From NCBI GenBank assembly GCA_902826115.1, contig CADEDO010000002.1, forward strand, positions 1 through 64,000: a stretch of DNA of 64,000 nucleotides, given 5' to 3'. This document shows positions 17,929 through 24,908 of this stretch, one piece after another; the stretch's first letter is position 1, and each line of letters starts with the position of its first letter. Source of the stretch: an uncultured Nitrosomonas sp. (GTDB taxonomy: Bacteria; Pseudomonadota; Gammaproteobacteria; Burkholderiales; Nitrosomonadaceae). The translations under genes were made by a program, and so were the position numbers. The notes under the pieces were generated by a model. It ran no database searches, was not told where the DNA came from, and saw only the letters and a program-made list of their open reading frames with translations.

Positions 17929-18291
17929 GATGTCATCCTTGTAATATTCACTCTTTTATTCAATTTTTTAGCCATCTACTCAGTTCATACTGCTACTTTA
18001 ACTTGACTATAATGAATGTGGGGTGAACAGACTTAGGGAAGCGCTGATTAATTGGCTGCACGAGTGAATTGCTTCGTTGCGCGGTACTCACTCCCTCGCC
18101 TATCAGATTGATATGTCTCGGTTGTTGCGTTCCGTGCGCCTCGCCCTTCATCACGTTCGTTGAATTAATCAGTGCTTCCAGTGCTTCCTTAATAAATTTT
18201 ATAAAGGATTATTCCCAGTAACGTGCTATAGTCCTGAAGTGACATTAAGACACTAGAAATATTTTTATACATTTTAAGGACGTTGCGATAA
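17929..18291. other. Gap with repeat element
   Basis: Between the secreted unknown and the small lipoprotein gene. It contains the inverted-repeat element at 18036-18178 and an AT-rich stretch that must hold the lipoprotein promoter. No gene is seen. Confidence 0.5.
18036..18178. repeat. 143-bp inverted-repeat (MITE-like) element
   Basis: The ends are GGAAGCGCTGATTAATT and the near-perfect inverse GAATTAATCAGTGCTTCC, with a non-coding GC-richer core. Size, terminal repeats and lack of coding capacity fit a non-autonomous transposable element. A shorter sequence with the same inner end (GCTGATTAATTC) lies at 35376-35435 and a half-site at 41990-42000. Confidence 0.6.
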
Positions 18292-18441
18292 ATGAAACTT
18301 TCAGCATTTTTTGTATTATTATTGGCATTGACATTAGTTGCTTGTGGTAAACCTACTGCGCCAGAAAGCGCAACTTCTGAAGGCTACGGCACAACACATG
18401 AAGGTAAAGCAGCCGAAGGCCGCAATGAAGTTCAAGAATAA
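18292..18441 (+). CDS. Small lipoprotein (49 residues)
   Basis: A short gene. It encodes MKLSAFFVLLLALTLVAC, a classic lipoprotein signal with lipobox LVAC and the acylated cysteine at residue 18, followed by about 31 polar residues rich in Glu, Gly, Thr and Ala. AAGGA lies 12 bases before the ATG. The mature peptide has no recognisable domain and resembles small entericidin-like or lipopeptide products. It is a single gene with AT-rich flanks. The function is unknown, but the signal sequence makes the reading frame convincing. Confidence 0.75.
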   Translation: MKLSAFFVLLLALTLVACGKPTAPESATSEGYGTTHEGKAAEGRNEVQE

Positions 18442-18505
18442 TAATTGCCTTAAAACTTTTATTATGATCTTATCTTCAAGGTCATTCACTGACTGAGATG
18501 GAAAG

Positions 18506-18536
18506 CCTGTAGGAATCTTGATATTTTTCCTACAGG
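18506..18536. terminator. Hairpin between convergent genes
   Basis: A perfect 10-bp stem, CCTGTAGGAA with TTCCTACAGG, and an 11-nt loop, between the small lipoprotein gene (plus) and the UMF1 transporter gene (minus). No strong U tract on either strand, so a terminator role is only probable. Confidence 0.4.
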
Positions 18537-18556
18537 AATCAAAAACAAATCACCTA

Positions 18557-19858
18557 TCAATAACTAATCCTCGCTGTTTCCCGCCCTCTTTCCTCATCAA
18601 CAGTAGCAAGAAATAGCAAGCCAAGAATAAAGAATACCAGCGTGCTCAATAGCGCGATGCGATGATCTCCTGCGAATACGTAGATCATGCCACCATAGGT
18701 AAGCGGCCCGATAATGGCTGAAAGTTTGGTAGCCAGCCCCCATAACCCAAAAAACTCTCCTTGACGTCCAGATGGCGTAAATTGCCCAACTAATGCTCTA
18801 CCAGCCGACTGAGCACCACCCAGTGCAATACCGATTAAATTGGCGGCGATCCAAAATAGCGTCTCACTGACCGCAAGATAGGCGCAAATAATCGCAAGCG
18901 ACCAGATGAGCAAGGTAATCGCAATACTCCATTTAGACCCGATGCGATCTTGCAAATGACCGCACAGAAAAGCACCCAAGGCAGCCGTCACGTTAACCAC
19001 CATGATGAGGATGATCGTGTCTTGGGTTTTAAATCCCATCACTTCTTGCGCATAGACTGCCGCCAACACGATCACAATGTGGATGCCAGCATAATAAGTC
19101 GTCAACGCGATTAAGAACCGAAATAAATCGGTATGCATCCTCGCCTGGCGCAAGGTAGTTTTTAATCGATCAAACCCCATTCGTATCGCATGCAAATCTT
19201 TAATGGATTGTGTCGCCATACTGCGTTCGCGCAGCCAAAACAAAGTGGGCAAAGCAGCGATTCCAAACAACACCGCCACGATCAGCGTCGAAACAGGTAC
19301 ATAGTGACTCGCATCCATGCCTTGATTTTCTGCATAAGTGACATACGCCAAGCACAAAACCAAAGCAAGCAAGCCTCCCAGATAACCCAGCGCCCAGCCA
19401 TATCCGGAAAGCCGTCCCATCGTCTCAGGCGGGCTGATCTCGGGTAGGAAAGCCGCAATTAGATTCTCACCGCTAGCAAACATAACCGTTGCCAGAATGA
19501 CCAAAACCATGGCTAATGTGACATCACCAGGACCGACAAAACTCAATAGCGCTGTAAAAACTACGCAGCCCAGCGTGGTTGCCATCAGAAAGCGTTTTTT
19601 CGCACCGCTCCCATCGGCAATGGCACCCACTATGGGAGCGCTGATTAAAACCAAACCATTGGCAGCAGCGATGGTTAGCGTCCAGAGCAATGTCGCATGG
19701 CCATTGCCGCTATCGGCAGCGACCACGCCCACGAAATAGGCATTGAAAATGGCTGTCAGTATGACGGTGGTATAGCCTGAATTGGCGAAATCGTACATGC
19801 ACCATGCGAAACGCTCACGTCGGGTTGCTGGATCAGGCTTTGGAGAAGTGGTTAGCAT
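18557..19858 (-). CDS. MFS transporter, UMF1 family
   Basis: A 433-residue membrane protein with about 12 hydrophobic segments. The N-terminal MYDFANSGYTTVILTAIFNAYF is the signature of the UMF1 (Atg22-like) branch of the major facilitator superfamily; SGYGWALGYLGGL and GGAQSAGRALVGQFTPSGRQ further in are also typical. Substrates of bacterial members are not well established; eukaryotic relatives export amino acids from vacuoles. The gene lies 74 nt after fumC on the same strand, so it may be transcribed with fumC. Confidence 0.85.
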   Translation of the reverse strand: MLTTSPKPDPATRRERFAWCMYDFANSGYTTVILTAIFNAYFVGVVAADSGNGHATLLWTLTIAAANGLVLISAPIVGAIADGSGAKKRFLMATTLGCVVFTALLSFVGPGDVTLAMVLVILATVMFASGENLIAAFLPEISPPETMGRLSGYGWALGYLGGLLALVLCLAYVTYAENQGMDASHYVPVSTLIVAVLFGIAALPTLFWLRERSMATQSIKDLHAIRMGFDRLKTTLRQARMHTDLFRFLIALTTYYAGIHIVIVLAAVYAQEVMGFKTQDTIILIMVVNVTAALGAFLCGHLQDRIGSKWSIAITLLIWSLAIICAYLAVSETLFWIAANLIGIALGGAQSAGRALVGQFTPSGRQGEFFGLWGLATKLSAIIGPLTYGGMIYVFAGDHRIALLSTLVFFILGLLFLATVDEERGRETARISY

Positions 19859-19932
19859 GAAGAGGTTATACCGTGCATGTACGATTTTGTCACGCTGAGT
19901 GCTTATTCACTCGATCGCTCAACGGCGGTACC

Positions 19933-21318
19933 CTACTTCCCTATCATGTCACTGGGAATCACCCAGGAATCAAATTGCTGTTCGGTAACATAGCCGCTTG
20001 CCACCGCAGCCGCTTTGAGTGTGATGCCTTCACGATGGGCTTTTTTGGCGATTTCAGCCGCCTTGTCATAGCCAATGTGCGGATTCAATGCGGTCACCAG
20101 CATCAGGGAGTGATGCATCAACTGGTCGATGCGTTCAATATTGGCTTCTATGCCAACGGCGCAGTTGTCATTAAAGCTGATCATGGCATCGGTCAGCAAT
20201 CGTACACTTTGCAGAAAATTATTGATAATCATCGGCTTCATCACATTCAATTCAAAATTGCCCATTGCACCGCCGATATTGATCGCAACGTCATTCCCCA
20301 TCACCTGGCAGCACACCATGGTCATGGCTTCGGACTGAGTTGGATTGACCTTACCCGGCATAATCGAACTGCCCGGCTCATTTTCAGGAATCGCAAGTTC
20401 GCCAATGCCGCAACGGGGCCCGGATGCCAGCCAGCGAATGTCATTCGCAATCTTCATAAGTGATGCGGCCAATGTTTTCAAGGCGCCATGCGCATGCACC
20501 AGCGCATCATTGCAGGCCAGGGCTTCGAATTTGTTGGGTGCACTGATAAATGAAAGGGAAGTGAGACGAGAAAGTTCAGCCGCCACCCGCTCGGCAAACT
20601 CAGGATGGGCATTGAGTCCGGTACCCACTGCGGTACCGCCTAAAGCCAGTTCATAGAGATGCGCCATTGAAGCCTGCACATGCTTCAATCCATGATCTAA
20701 CTGCGCAACATATCCCGAAAACTCTTGCCCTAATGTCAGCGGCGTCGCATCCTGCAAATGCGTGCGCCCGATCTTGACAATGCCGGAAAATGCTGCGGCC
20801 TTGGTGCTCAGTGTTTCACGCAATACTCGAATGGCCGGCTTTAAACGATGGTGTAATTCCTGGATTGCCGCCACATGCATGGCGGTTGGAAATACATCAT
20901 TGGAGGATTGGCCTTTATTGACATCATCGTTCGGATGGATTTTGCGATCTGAACCACGCCCTCCTCCCAGCAACTCTGAAGCCCGATTCGCCAACACTTC
21001 ATTCATATTCATATTGGTCTGCGTGCCGGAGCCGGTTTGCCACACCACCAATGGAAATTGGTCGTCGAAATGACCGGCGATCACCTCATCGGCGGCTTCG
21101 ATAATCGCCGCGGCGCTGGCCGCATTGAGCAATCCCAAATCGTGATTGACCTTGGCAGCCGCACGCTTGACCTTGGCCAGCGCATGAATCAACGCCACCG
21201 GCATATGCTCATTGGAAATTTTGAAATTCTGCAACGAGCGCTGCGTTTGCGCGCCCCACAGCGCTTCGGCGGGCACTTCGACGACACCCATGGTGTCGCG
21301 TTCTTCACGGAATTGCAT
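19933..21318 (-). CDS. fumC: Fumarate hydratase, class II
   Basis: Iron-free, oxygen-stable fumarase that interconverts fumarate and malate in the citric acid cycle. The 461-residue protein has the typical start ([14 protein letters not shown]), the [13 protein letters not shown] segment, the [10 protein letters not shown] motif and the superfamily signature [13 protein letters not shown]. Length is normal. A 148-bp inverted-repeat element begins only 28 bp upstream of the start codon, so the promoter must lie within or beyond that element. Confidence 0.96.
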   Translation of the reverse strand: MQFREERDTMGVVEVPAEALWGAQTQRSLQNFKISNEHMPVALIHALAKVKRAAAKVNHDLGLLNAASAAAIIEAADEVIAGHFDDQFPLVVWQTGSGTQTNMNMNEVLANRASELLGGGRGSDRKIHPNDDVNKGQSSNDVFPTAMHVAAIQELHHRLKPAIRVLRETLSTKAAAFSGIVKIGRTHLQDATPLTLGQEFSGYVAQLDHGLKHVQASMAHLYELALGGTAVGTGLNAHPEFAERVAAELSRLTSLSFISAPNKFEALACNDALVHAHGALKTLAASLMKIANDIRWLASGPRCGIGELAIPENEPGSSIMPGKVNPTQSEAMTMVCCQVMGNDVAINIGGAMGNFELNVMKPMIINNFLQSVRLLTDAMISFNDNCAVGIEANIERIDQLMHHSLMLVTALNPHIGYDKAAEIAKKAHREGITLKAAAVASGYVTEQQFDSWVIPSDMIGK

Positions 21319-21346
21319 GGGTATTCACCTCACTAAATGGGATAAA

Positions 21347-21494
21347 TTAACAGGTCATTGAAAAACTATCTGCGTTGCCGCTGCGACGTTAAAAACGGGC
21401 TCAAAATACTCATTTATTAAGCATAAACTGCGCATTTTCGCCTGTTTTTGCCTTGCATCGGCTGCCTCGAAAACGTTTTTCAGCGACCTGTTAA
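21347..21494 (-). repeat. About 148-bp inverted-repeat element, copy A
   Basis: Begins TTAACAGGTCATTGAAAAAC and ends in the near inverse GTTTTTCAGCGACCTGTTAA. The core closely matches, in reverse orientation, the element at 47080-47226 (for example GTTTTCGAGGCA, ACAGGCGAAAA, GCGCAGTTTATG and CGGCAACGCAGATAG are shared). No coding capacity. It fits a MITE. It sits directly upstream of fumC. Confidence 0.75.
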
Positions 21495-21543
21495 GGGATT
21501 GGTTAACCGGGATTGCGATTTTATTTAACTCCAAGCTCGCCCT

Positions 21544-21876
21544 TCAATACGCGAGTTGATCCAAGGTAATACCCATAGCCGCTGCGGCTTTCTCAAGTGT
21601 TGCCTTACGCGGGCGTTTGGCAGCCTCTATCTGCGCGTAACCGGCTTGCGTAATCCCCATGCGTTTAGCCATTTCCTCTTGCGTCAGCATCAGGTATTCG
21701 CGCCAGGCGGCGAGCATACTGACTTCATTCATGATACGTTTACCAACCACCTCGTTGGGAATCATGCCCGGGCGTACTACGCCGGGAAGTTTGACAAACT
21801 CGGCATAAGGCACGACGACAAAAGCCGGTTTTCCGTTGCTATCCAGGATGGTTTGGTAATTAATAAGTGCGCTCAT
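21544..21876 (-). CDS. Antitoxin with XRE-type helix-turn-helix
   Basis: A 110-residue antitoxin. The N-terminal part (about 1-30, ILDSNGKPAFVVVPYAEF) resembles the Phd-like domain that binds toxin or dimerises; the C-terminal part (about 55-108) is an XRE helix-turn-helix (LTQEEMAKRMGITQAGYAQIE) that should bind the operon's own promoter. Its ATG lies inside the original end of the toxin frame (GAT GAG CGC ACT TAT TAA), the usual overlap for such pairs. The toxin gene upstream is interrupted by an insertion while this gene is intact. The last residues (LDQLAY) are typical of the family. Confidence 0.85.
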   Translation of the reverse strand: MSALINYQTILDSNGKPAFVVVPYAEFVKLPGVVRPGMIPNEVVGKRIMNEVSMLAAWREYLMLTQEEMAKRMGITQAGYAQIEAAKRPRKATLEKAAAAMGITLDQLAY

Positions 21877-21907
21877 CGCGTTTTTTCACCTCTTCAATAT
21901 CAATAAT
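21860..21907 (-). pseudogene. Severed C-terminal end of the RelE-family toxin
   Basis: Forty-eight bases read IIDIEEVKKRDERTY then stop, the conserved C-terminal signature of RelE/HigB-type toxins. They are cut off from the toxin body at 21985-22221 by a 99-bp insertion and now have no start. Removing the insertion and one 5-bp flank joins them in frame with VHVI of the toxin body. Confidence 0.85.
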
Positions 21908-22005
21908 TCCGTTTCCAAATCAAACATGACGCGAAAGCTATCCGAAGGACAGTATAATTAATACGACAAGGATGGCTGACAAACTCATGCTTGATTTAGA
22001 AATGG
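21907..22005. mobile_element. 99-bp MITE-like insertion in a toxin gene
   Basis: The ends are imperfect inverted repeats of about 21 bp (CCGTTTCCAAATCAAACATGA at one end, CCATTTCTAAATCAAGCATGA inverted at the other). The element is flanked by AATAA on both sides (21902-21906 and 22006-22010), a 5-bp target duplication. It has no coding capacity. It splits the toxin reading frame and supplies the stop codon that now ends the toxin. Confidence 0.8.
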
Positions 22006-22221
22006 AATAACATGCACGCTGCCGTCAAACTCGAAAAATACCCGGTAATCACCAACCCGCAGCCGGTAGCTATACGCATGATTGGCGAGTTTCTTGACAC
22101 CTTGGCAATCCGGAAAATAAGCCAGCGACTGAACTTCAGTAAAAATTCTTTTGCGCACGGCGGCAGCTTTGATTTTCTCAACCTGCTTCAGCGCTTTGGG
22201 TTTCCAGTCAATGTCATTCAC
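21985..22221 (-). pseudogene. RelE-family toxin, truncated by insertion
   Basis: The 78-residue reading (start GTG at 22221) is a RelE/ParE-superfamily toxin: KALKQVEKIKAAAVRKRI, a central LANHAYSYRLRVGDYRVFFEFDG core, then VHVI. Relatives continue into a conserved tail ending in KKRDERTY, which carries catalytic Arg and Tyr. Here the tail is replaced by PFLNQA read from a 99-bp MITE-like insertion. The intact gene would encode about 85 residues and overlap the antitoxin start. The truncated product probably lacks mRNA cleavage activity, though it may still bind the antitoxin. Other RelE-type proteins are the nearest alternative identity. Confidence 0.85.
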
Positions 22222-22228
22222 ATTTATT

Positions 22229-22258
22229 ATTATAAGTGTAAAATAAGTGTTTCAACAA
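22229..22258 (-). promoter_or_regulatory. Probable toxin-antitoxin promoter and operator
   Basis: On the minus strand, TTGTTG (22253-22258) and a perfect TATAAT (22229-22234) are 18 bp apart. ACACTTAT occurs twice in direct repeat between and across them, a candidate operator for the XRE antitoxin. The -10 is only 7 bp from the GTG start, so a leaderless or nearly leaderless transcript is possible. Confidence 0.5.
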
Positions 22259-22356
22259 GAATATAAGCATTCAGATCTTTGTGAAACTTCATTTCTTGAA
22301 ATGCGACCCTTCCACCGAGCACCGCATCATTTGCAAAAAGAGAGAGTATCTACGAG

Positions 22357-22755
22357 CTACGAGCTATCTTTTCCTCTCAGACTTGAACCACGGTGGAGTT
22401 GACGCTTCTCGCGAAAACGTGCACCAATGAGCTGTAACACCTTTTGTTTTGGCATTTTCGACGTAACGTTCAGATTGTTTGCGTCAGCAAAACGTCTCAA
22501 CTCATCCGCATCAAGGCTTTCGAGTTCGTCTTGTACCGCATGCTCATCGCCAGACAGCCAACGCTCGTAAAGAGAAGCAAAACGATCTTGAAGTTTGTGC
22601 ATTTCCTCTTCGGTTAGGGCTGGTGGTTTTTGTTTCTGTCGCTGTCGTTCTTTAAGGGCTGCTGCTTTTCCTTCCCTCTTTTGAAGCAGATCTAGAATGC
22701 GATCAAGTTTCTCATGCATTAAGTCGAGTTCTTTACCAATGTCGCGCTCCGCCAT
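22357..22755 (-). CDS. Small partner protein of a ParA-like ATPase, unknown
   Basis: I do not recognise a family. The 132-residue protein (ATG at 22755, preceded by an alternative GTG at 22767) is strongly charged and helical: a coiled-coil-like N-terminus (IGKELDLMHEKLDRILDLLQ), a basic KERQRQKQK linker, and a C-terminal part resembling a SAP-like or Rho-N-like helical motif (DADELRRFADANNLNVTSKMPKQKVLQLI) that often binds nucleic acid. It begins next to the stop codon of the ParA-like gene, so the two are translated together. By position it could play the role of a ParB-like partner, but it has no ParB domain. Confidence 0.6.
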   Translation of the reverse strand: MAERDIGKELDLMHEKLDRILDLLQKREGKAAALKERQRQKQKPPALTEEEMHKLQDRFASLYERWLSGDEHAVQDELESLDADELRRFADANNLNVTSKMPKQKVLQLIGARFREKRQLHRGSSLRGKDSS

Positions 22756-22756
22756 T

Positions 22757-23635
22757 TCACTTCTCACTTAAAAAAGTTCTGGTTTCAGTCCACAGACCCT
22801 GAAACTGCTTTTGAAAGTCTGTGGGCATGCCTTCCTGAATGGCCCGTTTCATTCCGACCTTATCGAAGATGGCCGAATCAAACAGCTTTACCTTTAAGTC
22901 TTTTTCTCTTGAAACGCGGTTTAGAACATCTCTTGCGTCATCAAGATAGCGCTGTGTTTCATTGCTATAACGCTTGATTGAAGATCCACCAGGTTTCTTA
23001 GCGCGATTCATAAATACGCCGATTCTCGGTACTGGAAATGGCTCGATGCGCATTTGCAAACTGCTTAGAAGGAGATCAAGACCCTTTGCGGCAAAAAAGT
23101 CTGGATTTATTGGTATCAGCACAAGATCACAGCATGACAAGACAGAGTAACTAAGCAAACTAAATGAAGGCGGACAATCGAAAAGGACATAGTCATATTT
23201 CGGTACACTTGTTGAGTTTTGAATTTTTTCGAGTAATCGTTGTATGAAGTATTTGACTTTGTCTCGATCAAACAACTCTAGCTCCGTCCAGTAGAGATCC
23301 TCAACTGATGGAATAAAATGGTAACGCTCTGAAATCTTGTAAATGAAATCGTGATTGATACCAAAATTGAAGTTAGTTGCCGGTTTTGTAAATTCGTCGA
23401 GAGCATTGAAGATAGTTTTATGCTTTCCTATTGCGCGATCATACCAATCTGAAAAACTCTTGATGGGACTCCCGTCTTCATTTAGCGCAATTGCTTGAGT
23501 AAGCGACATCTGAGCATCAAGATCAAAGATCAATGTATTGACTTCTGGATCGAGAGATGCAACGTAACCCAGAGACCATGTGGCAGTCGTTTTTCCTACA
23601 CCACCCTTAAAGTTAATTGTTGCGATAGTCTTCAA
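22757..23635 (-). CDS. ParA/Soj-like ATPase (orphan)
   Basis: A ParA-family Walker ATPase with the deviant Walker A KGGVGKTT near its start, IFDLDAQMSLTQ (Walker A' region) and FDCPPSFSLLSYSVL (Walker B). Such proteins position plasmids, chromosomes or protein complexes. I choose the TTG at 23635 (292 residues, beginning MKTIATINFKGGVGK) because GGAGG lies five bases upstream; the longer GTG start at 23659 has none. A small charged protein follows immediately instead of ParB. There is no nearby origin, iteron or parS palindrome. Inference: a leftover of an integrated plasmid or element, or a free-standing positioning system. Confidence 0.8.
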   Translation of the reverse strand: MKTIATINFKGGVGKTTATWSLGYVASLDPEVNTLIFDLDAQMSLTQAIALNEDGSPIKSFSDWYDRAIGKHKTIFNALDEFTKPATNFNFGINHDFIYKISERYHFIPSVEDLYWTELELFDRDKVKYFIQRLLEKIQNSTSVPKYDYVLFDCPPSFSLLSYSVLSCCDLVLIPINPDFFAAKGLDLLLSSLQMRIEPFPVPRIGVFMNRAKKPGGSSIKRYSNETQRYLDDARDVLNRVSREKDLKVKLFDSAIFDKVGMKRAIQEGMPTDFQKQFQGLWTETRTFLSEK

Positions 23636-23682
23636 GCGATCCTCCAAGTGTAATGACACCTAACGTAATAGTTCAACAACCC

Positions 23683-24873
23683 TCAATCCCAACTCAACGC
23701 CCCCCCCGTTTGATACTCAGTCACGCGCGTTTCAAAGAAATTCTTCTCTTTCTTCAGATCGATCATTTCCGACATCCACGGGAATGGATTATTGGCATTC
23801 GGGTAAAGAGTATCCAAGCCGATTTGCTGACAGCGGCGATTGGCGATGTAGCGCAGATATTCCTTGAACATCGGTGCATTCATGCCCAACACACCGCGCG
23901 GCATGGTGTCTTCAGCATAGCGGTATTCCAGCGCAACGGCTTTTTGCATCAATTCATTGATTTCATCGCGGAATGCTTTGGTCCATAAATGCGGATTTTC
24001 CATTTTGATCTGATTAATCACGTCAATACCAAAGTTACAATGCATCGATTCATCGCGCAAAATATATTGATATTGCTCAGCGGCACCGGTCATCTTGTTT
24101 TGTCGACCGAGCGCGAGAATTTGCGTAAAACCGACATAGAAGAACAACCCTTCCATGATGCAGGCAAACACGATCAGGCTTTTGAGCAATTGCTGATCGG
24201 TTTCTTGCGTGCCGGTTTTGAAATGCGGATCTGTCAGCGTATCAATAAATGGAATCAGAAATTCATCTTTGTCGCGGATGGAAGCCACTTCATGGTACGC
24301 ATTGAAGATTTCCCCTTCATCCAAGCCCAACGATTCAACGATATATTGATACGCATGCGTATGAATGGCTTCCTCGAATGCCTGGCGTAGCAAATACTGA
24401 CGGCATTCCGGATTGGTAATGTGGCGATAGGTTCCCAACACGATATTATTGGCGGCCAATGAGTCCGCAGTCACAAAAAAACCCAGATTGCGCTTCACCA
24501 GGCGGCGTTCGTCTTCGGTCAATCCATTCGGATCTTTCCACAGGGAAATATCGCGGCTCATGCTGATTTCCTGCGGCATCCAGTGATTGGCGCACGCCCC
24601 CAGATATTTATCCCAGGCCCATTTATATTTAAAGGGCACCAATTGGTTCACATCCGCGCTGCAATTGATAATTTGCTTATCTTCAACCGATACGCGCCGG
24701 TTGGCACTGCCGGCAACAACTGTTTCCTCGGTCACCTGAATATCTATCACCACAGCGCTGTGTTGATATTGCGCTGCCTGATGCATGGCAGCATCGGGGG
24801 TGCCTACCTGATAGCGCGGATCGATGCGTGGCGGTATGTCAGCTTTAACGGGTTCGTCTTCAAATGTCAGCAT
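23683..24873 (-). CDS. nrdB: Ribonucleoside-diphosphate reductase, beta subunit (class Ia)
   Basis: Supplies the tyrosyl radical for NrdA through an oxygen-dependent di-iron centre. The 396-residue protein has the carboxylate/histidine ligand segments ([18 protein letters not shown] and [13 protein letters not shown]) and a C-terminal tail of the type that docks on NrdA. The first 60 or so residues are an extension before the ferritin-like core. It lies 35 nt after nrdA on the same strand, so the two form an operon; the ParA-like gene follows. Confidence 0.95.
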   Translation of the reverse strand: MLTFEDEPVKADIPPRIDPRYQVGTPDAAMHQAAQYQHSAVVIDIQVTEETVVAGSANRRVSVEDKQIINCSADVNQLVPFKYKWAWDKYLGACANHWMPQEISMSRDISLWKDPNGLTEDERRLVKRNLGFFVTADSLAANNIVLGTYRHITNPECRQYLLRQAFEEAIHTHAYQYIVESLGLDEGEIFNAYHEVASIRDKDEFLIPFIDTLTDPHFKTGTQETDQQLLKSLIVFACIMEGLFFYVGFTQILALGRQNKMTGAAEQYQYILRDESMHCNFGIDVINQIKMENPHLWTKAFRDEINELMQKAVALEYRYAEDTMPRGVLGMNAPMFKEYLRYIANRRCQQIGLDTLYPNANNPFPWMSEMIDLKKEKNFFETRVTEYQTGGALSWD

Positions 24874-24908
24874 GGTTTACTCCTTGATTAATGATCCATT
24901 CACTCGGT

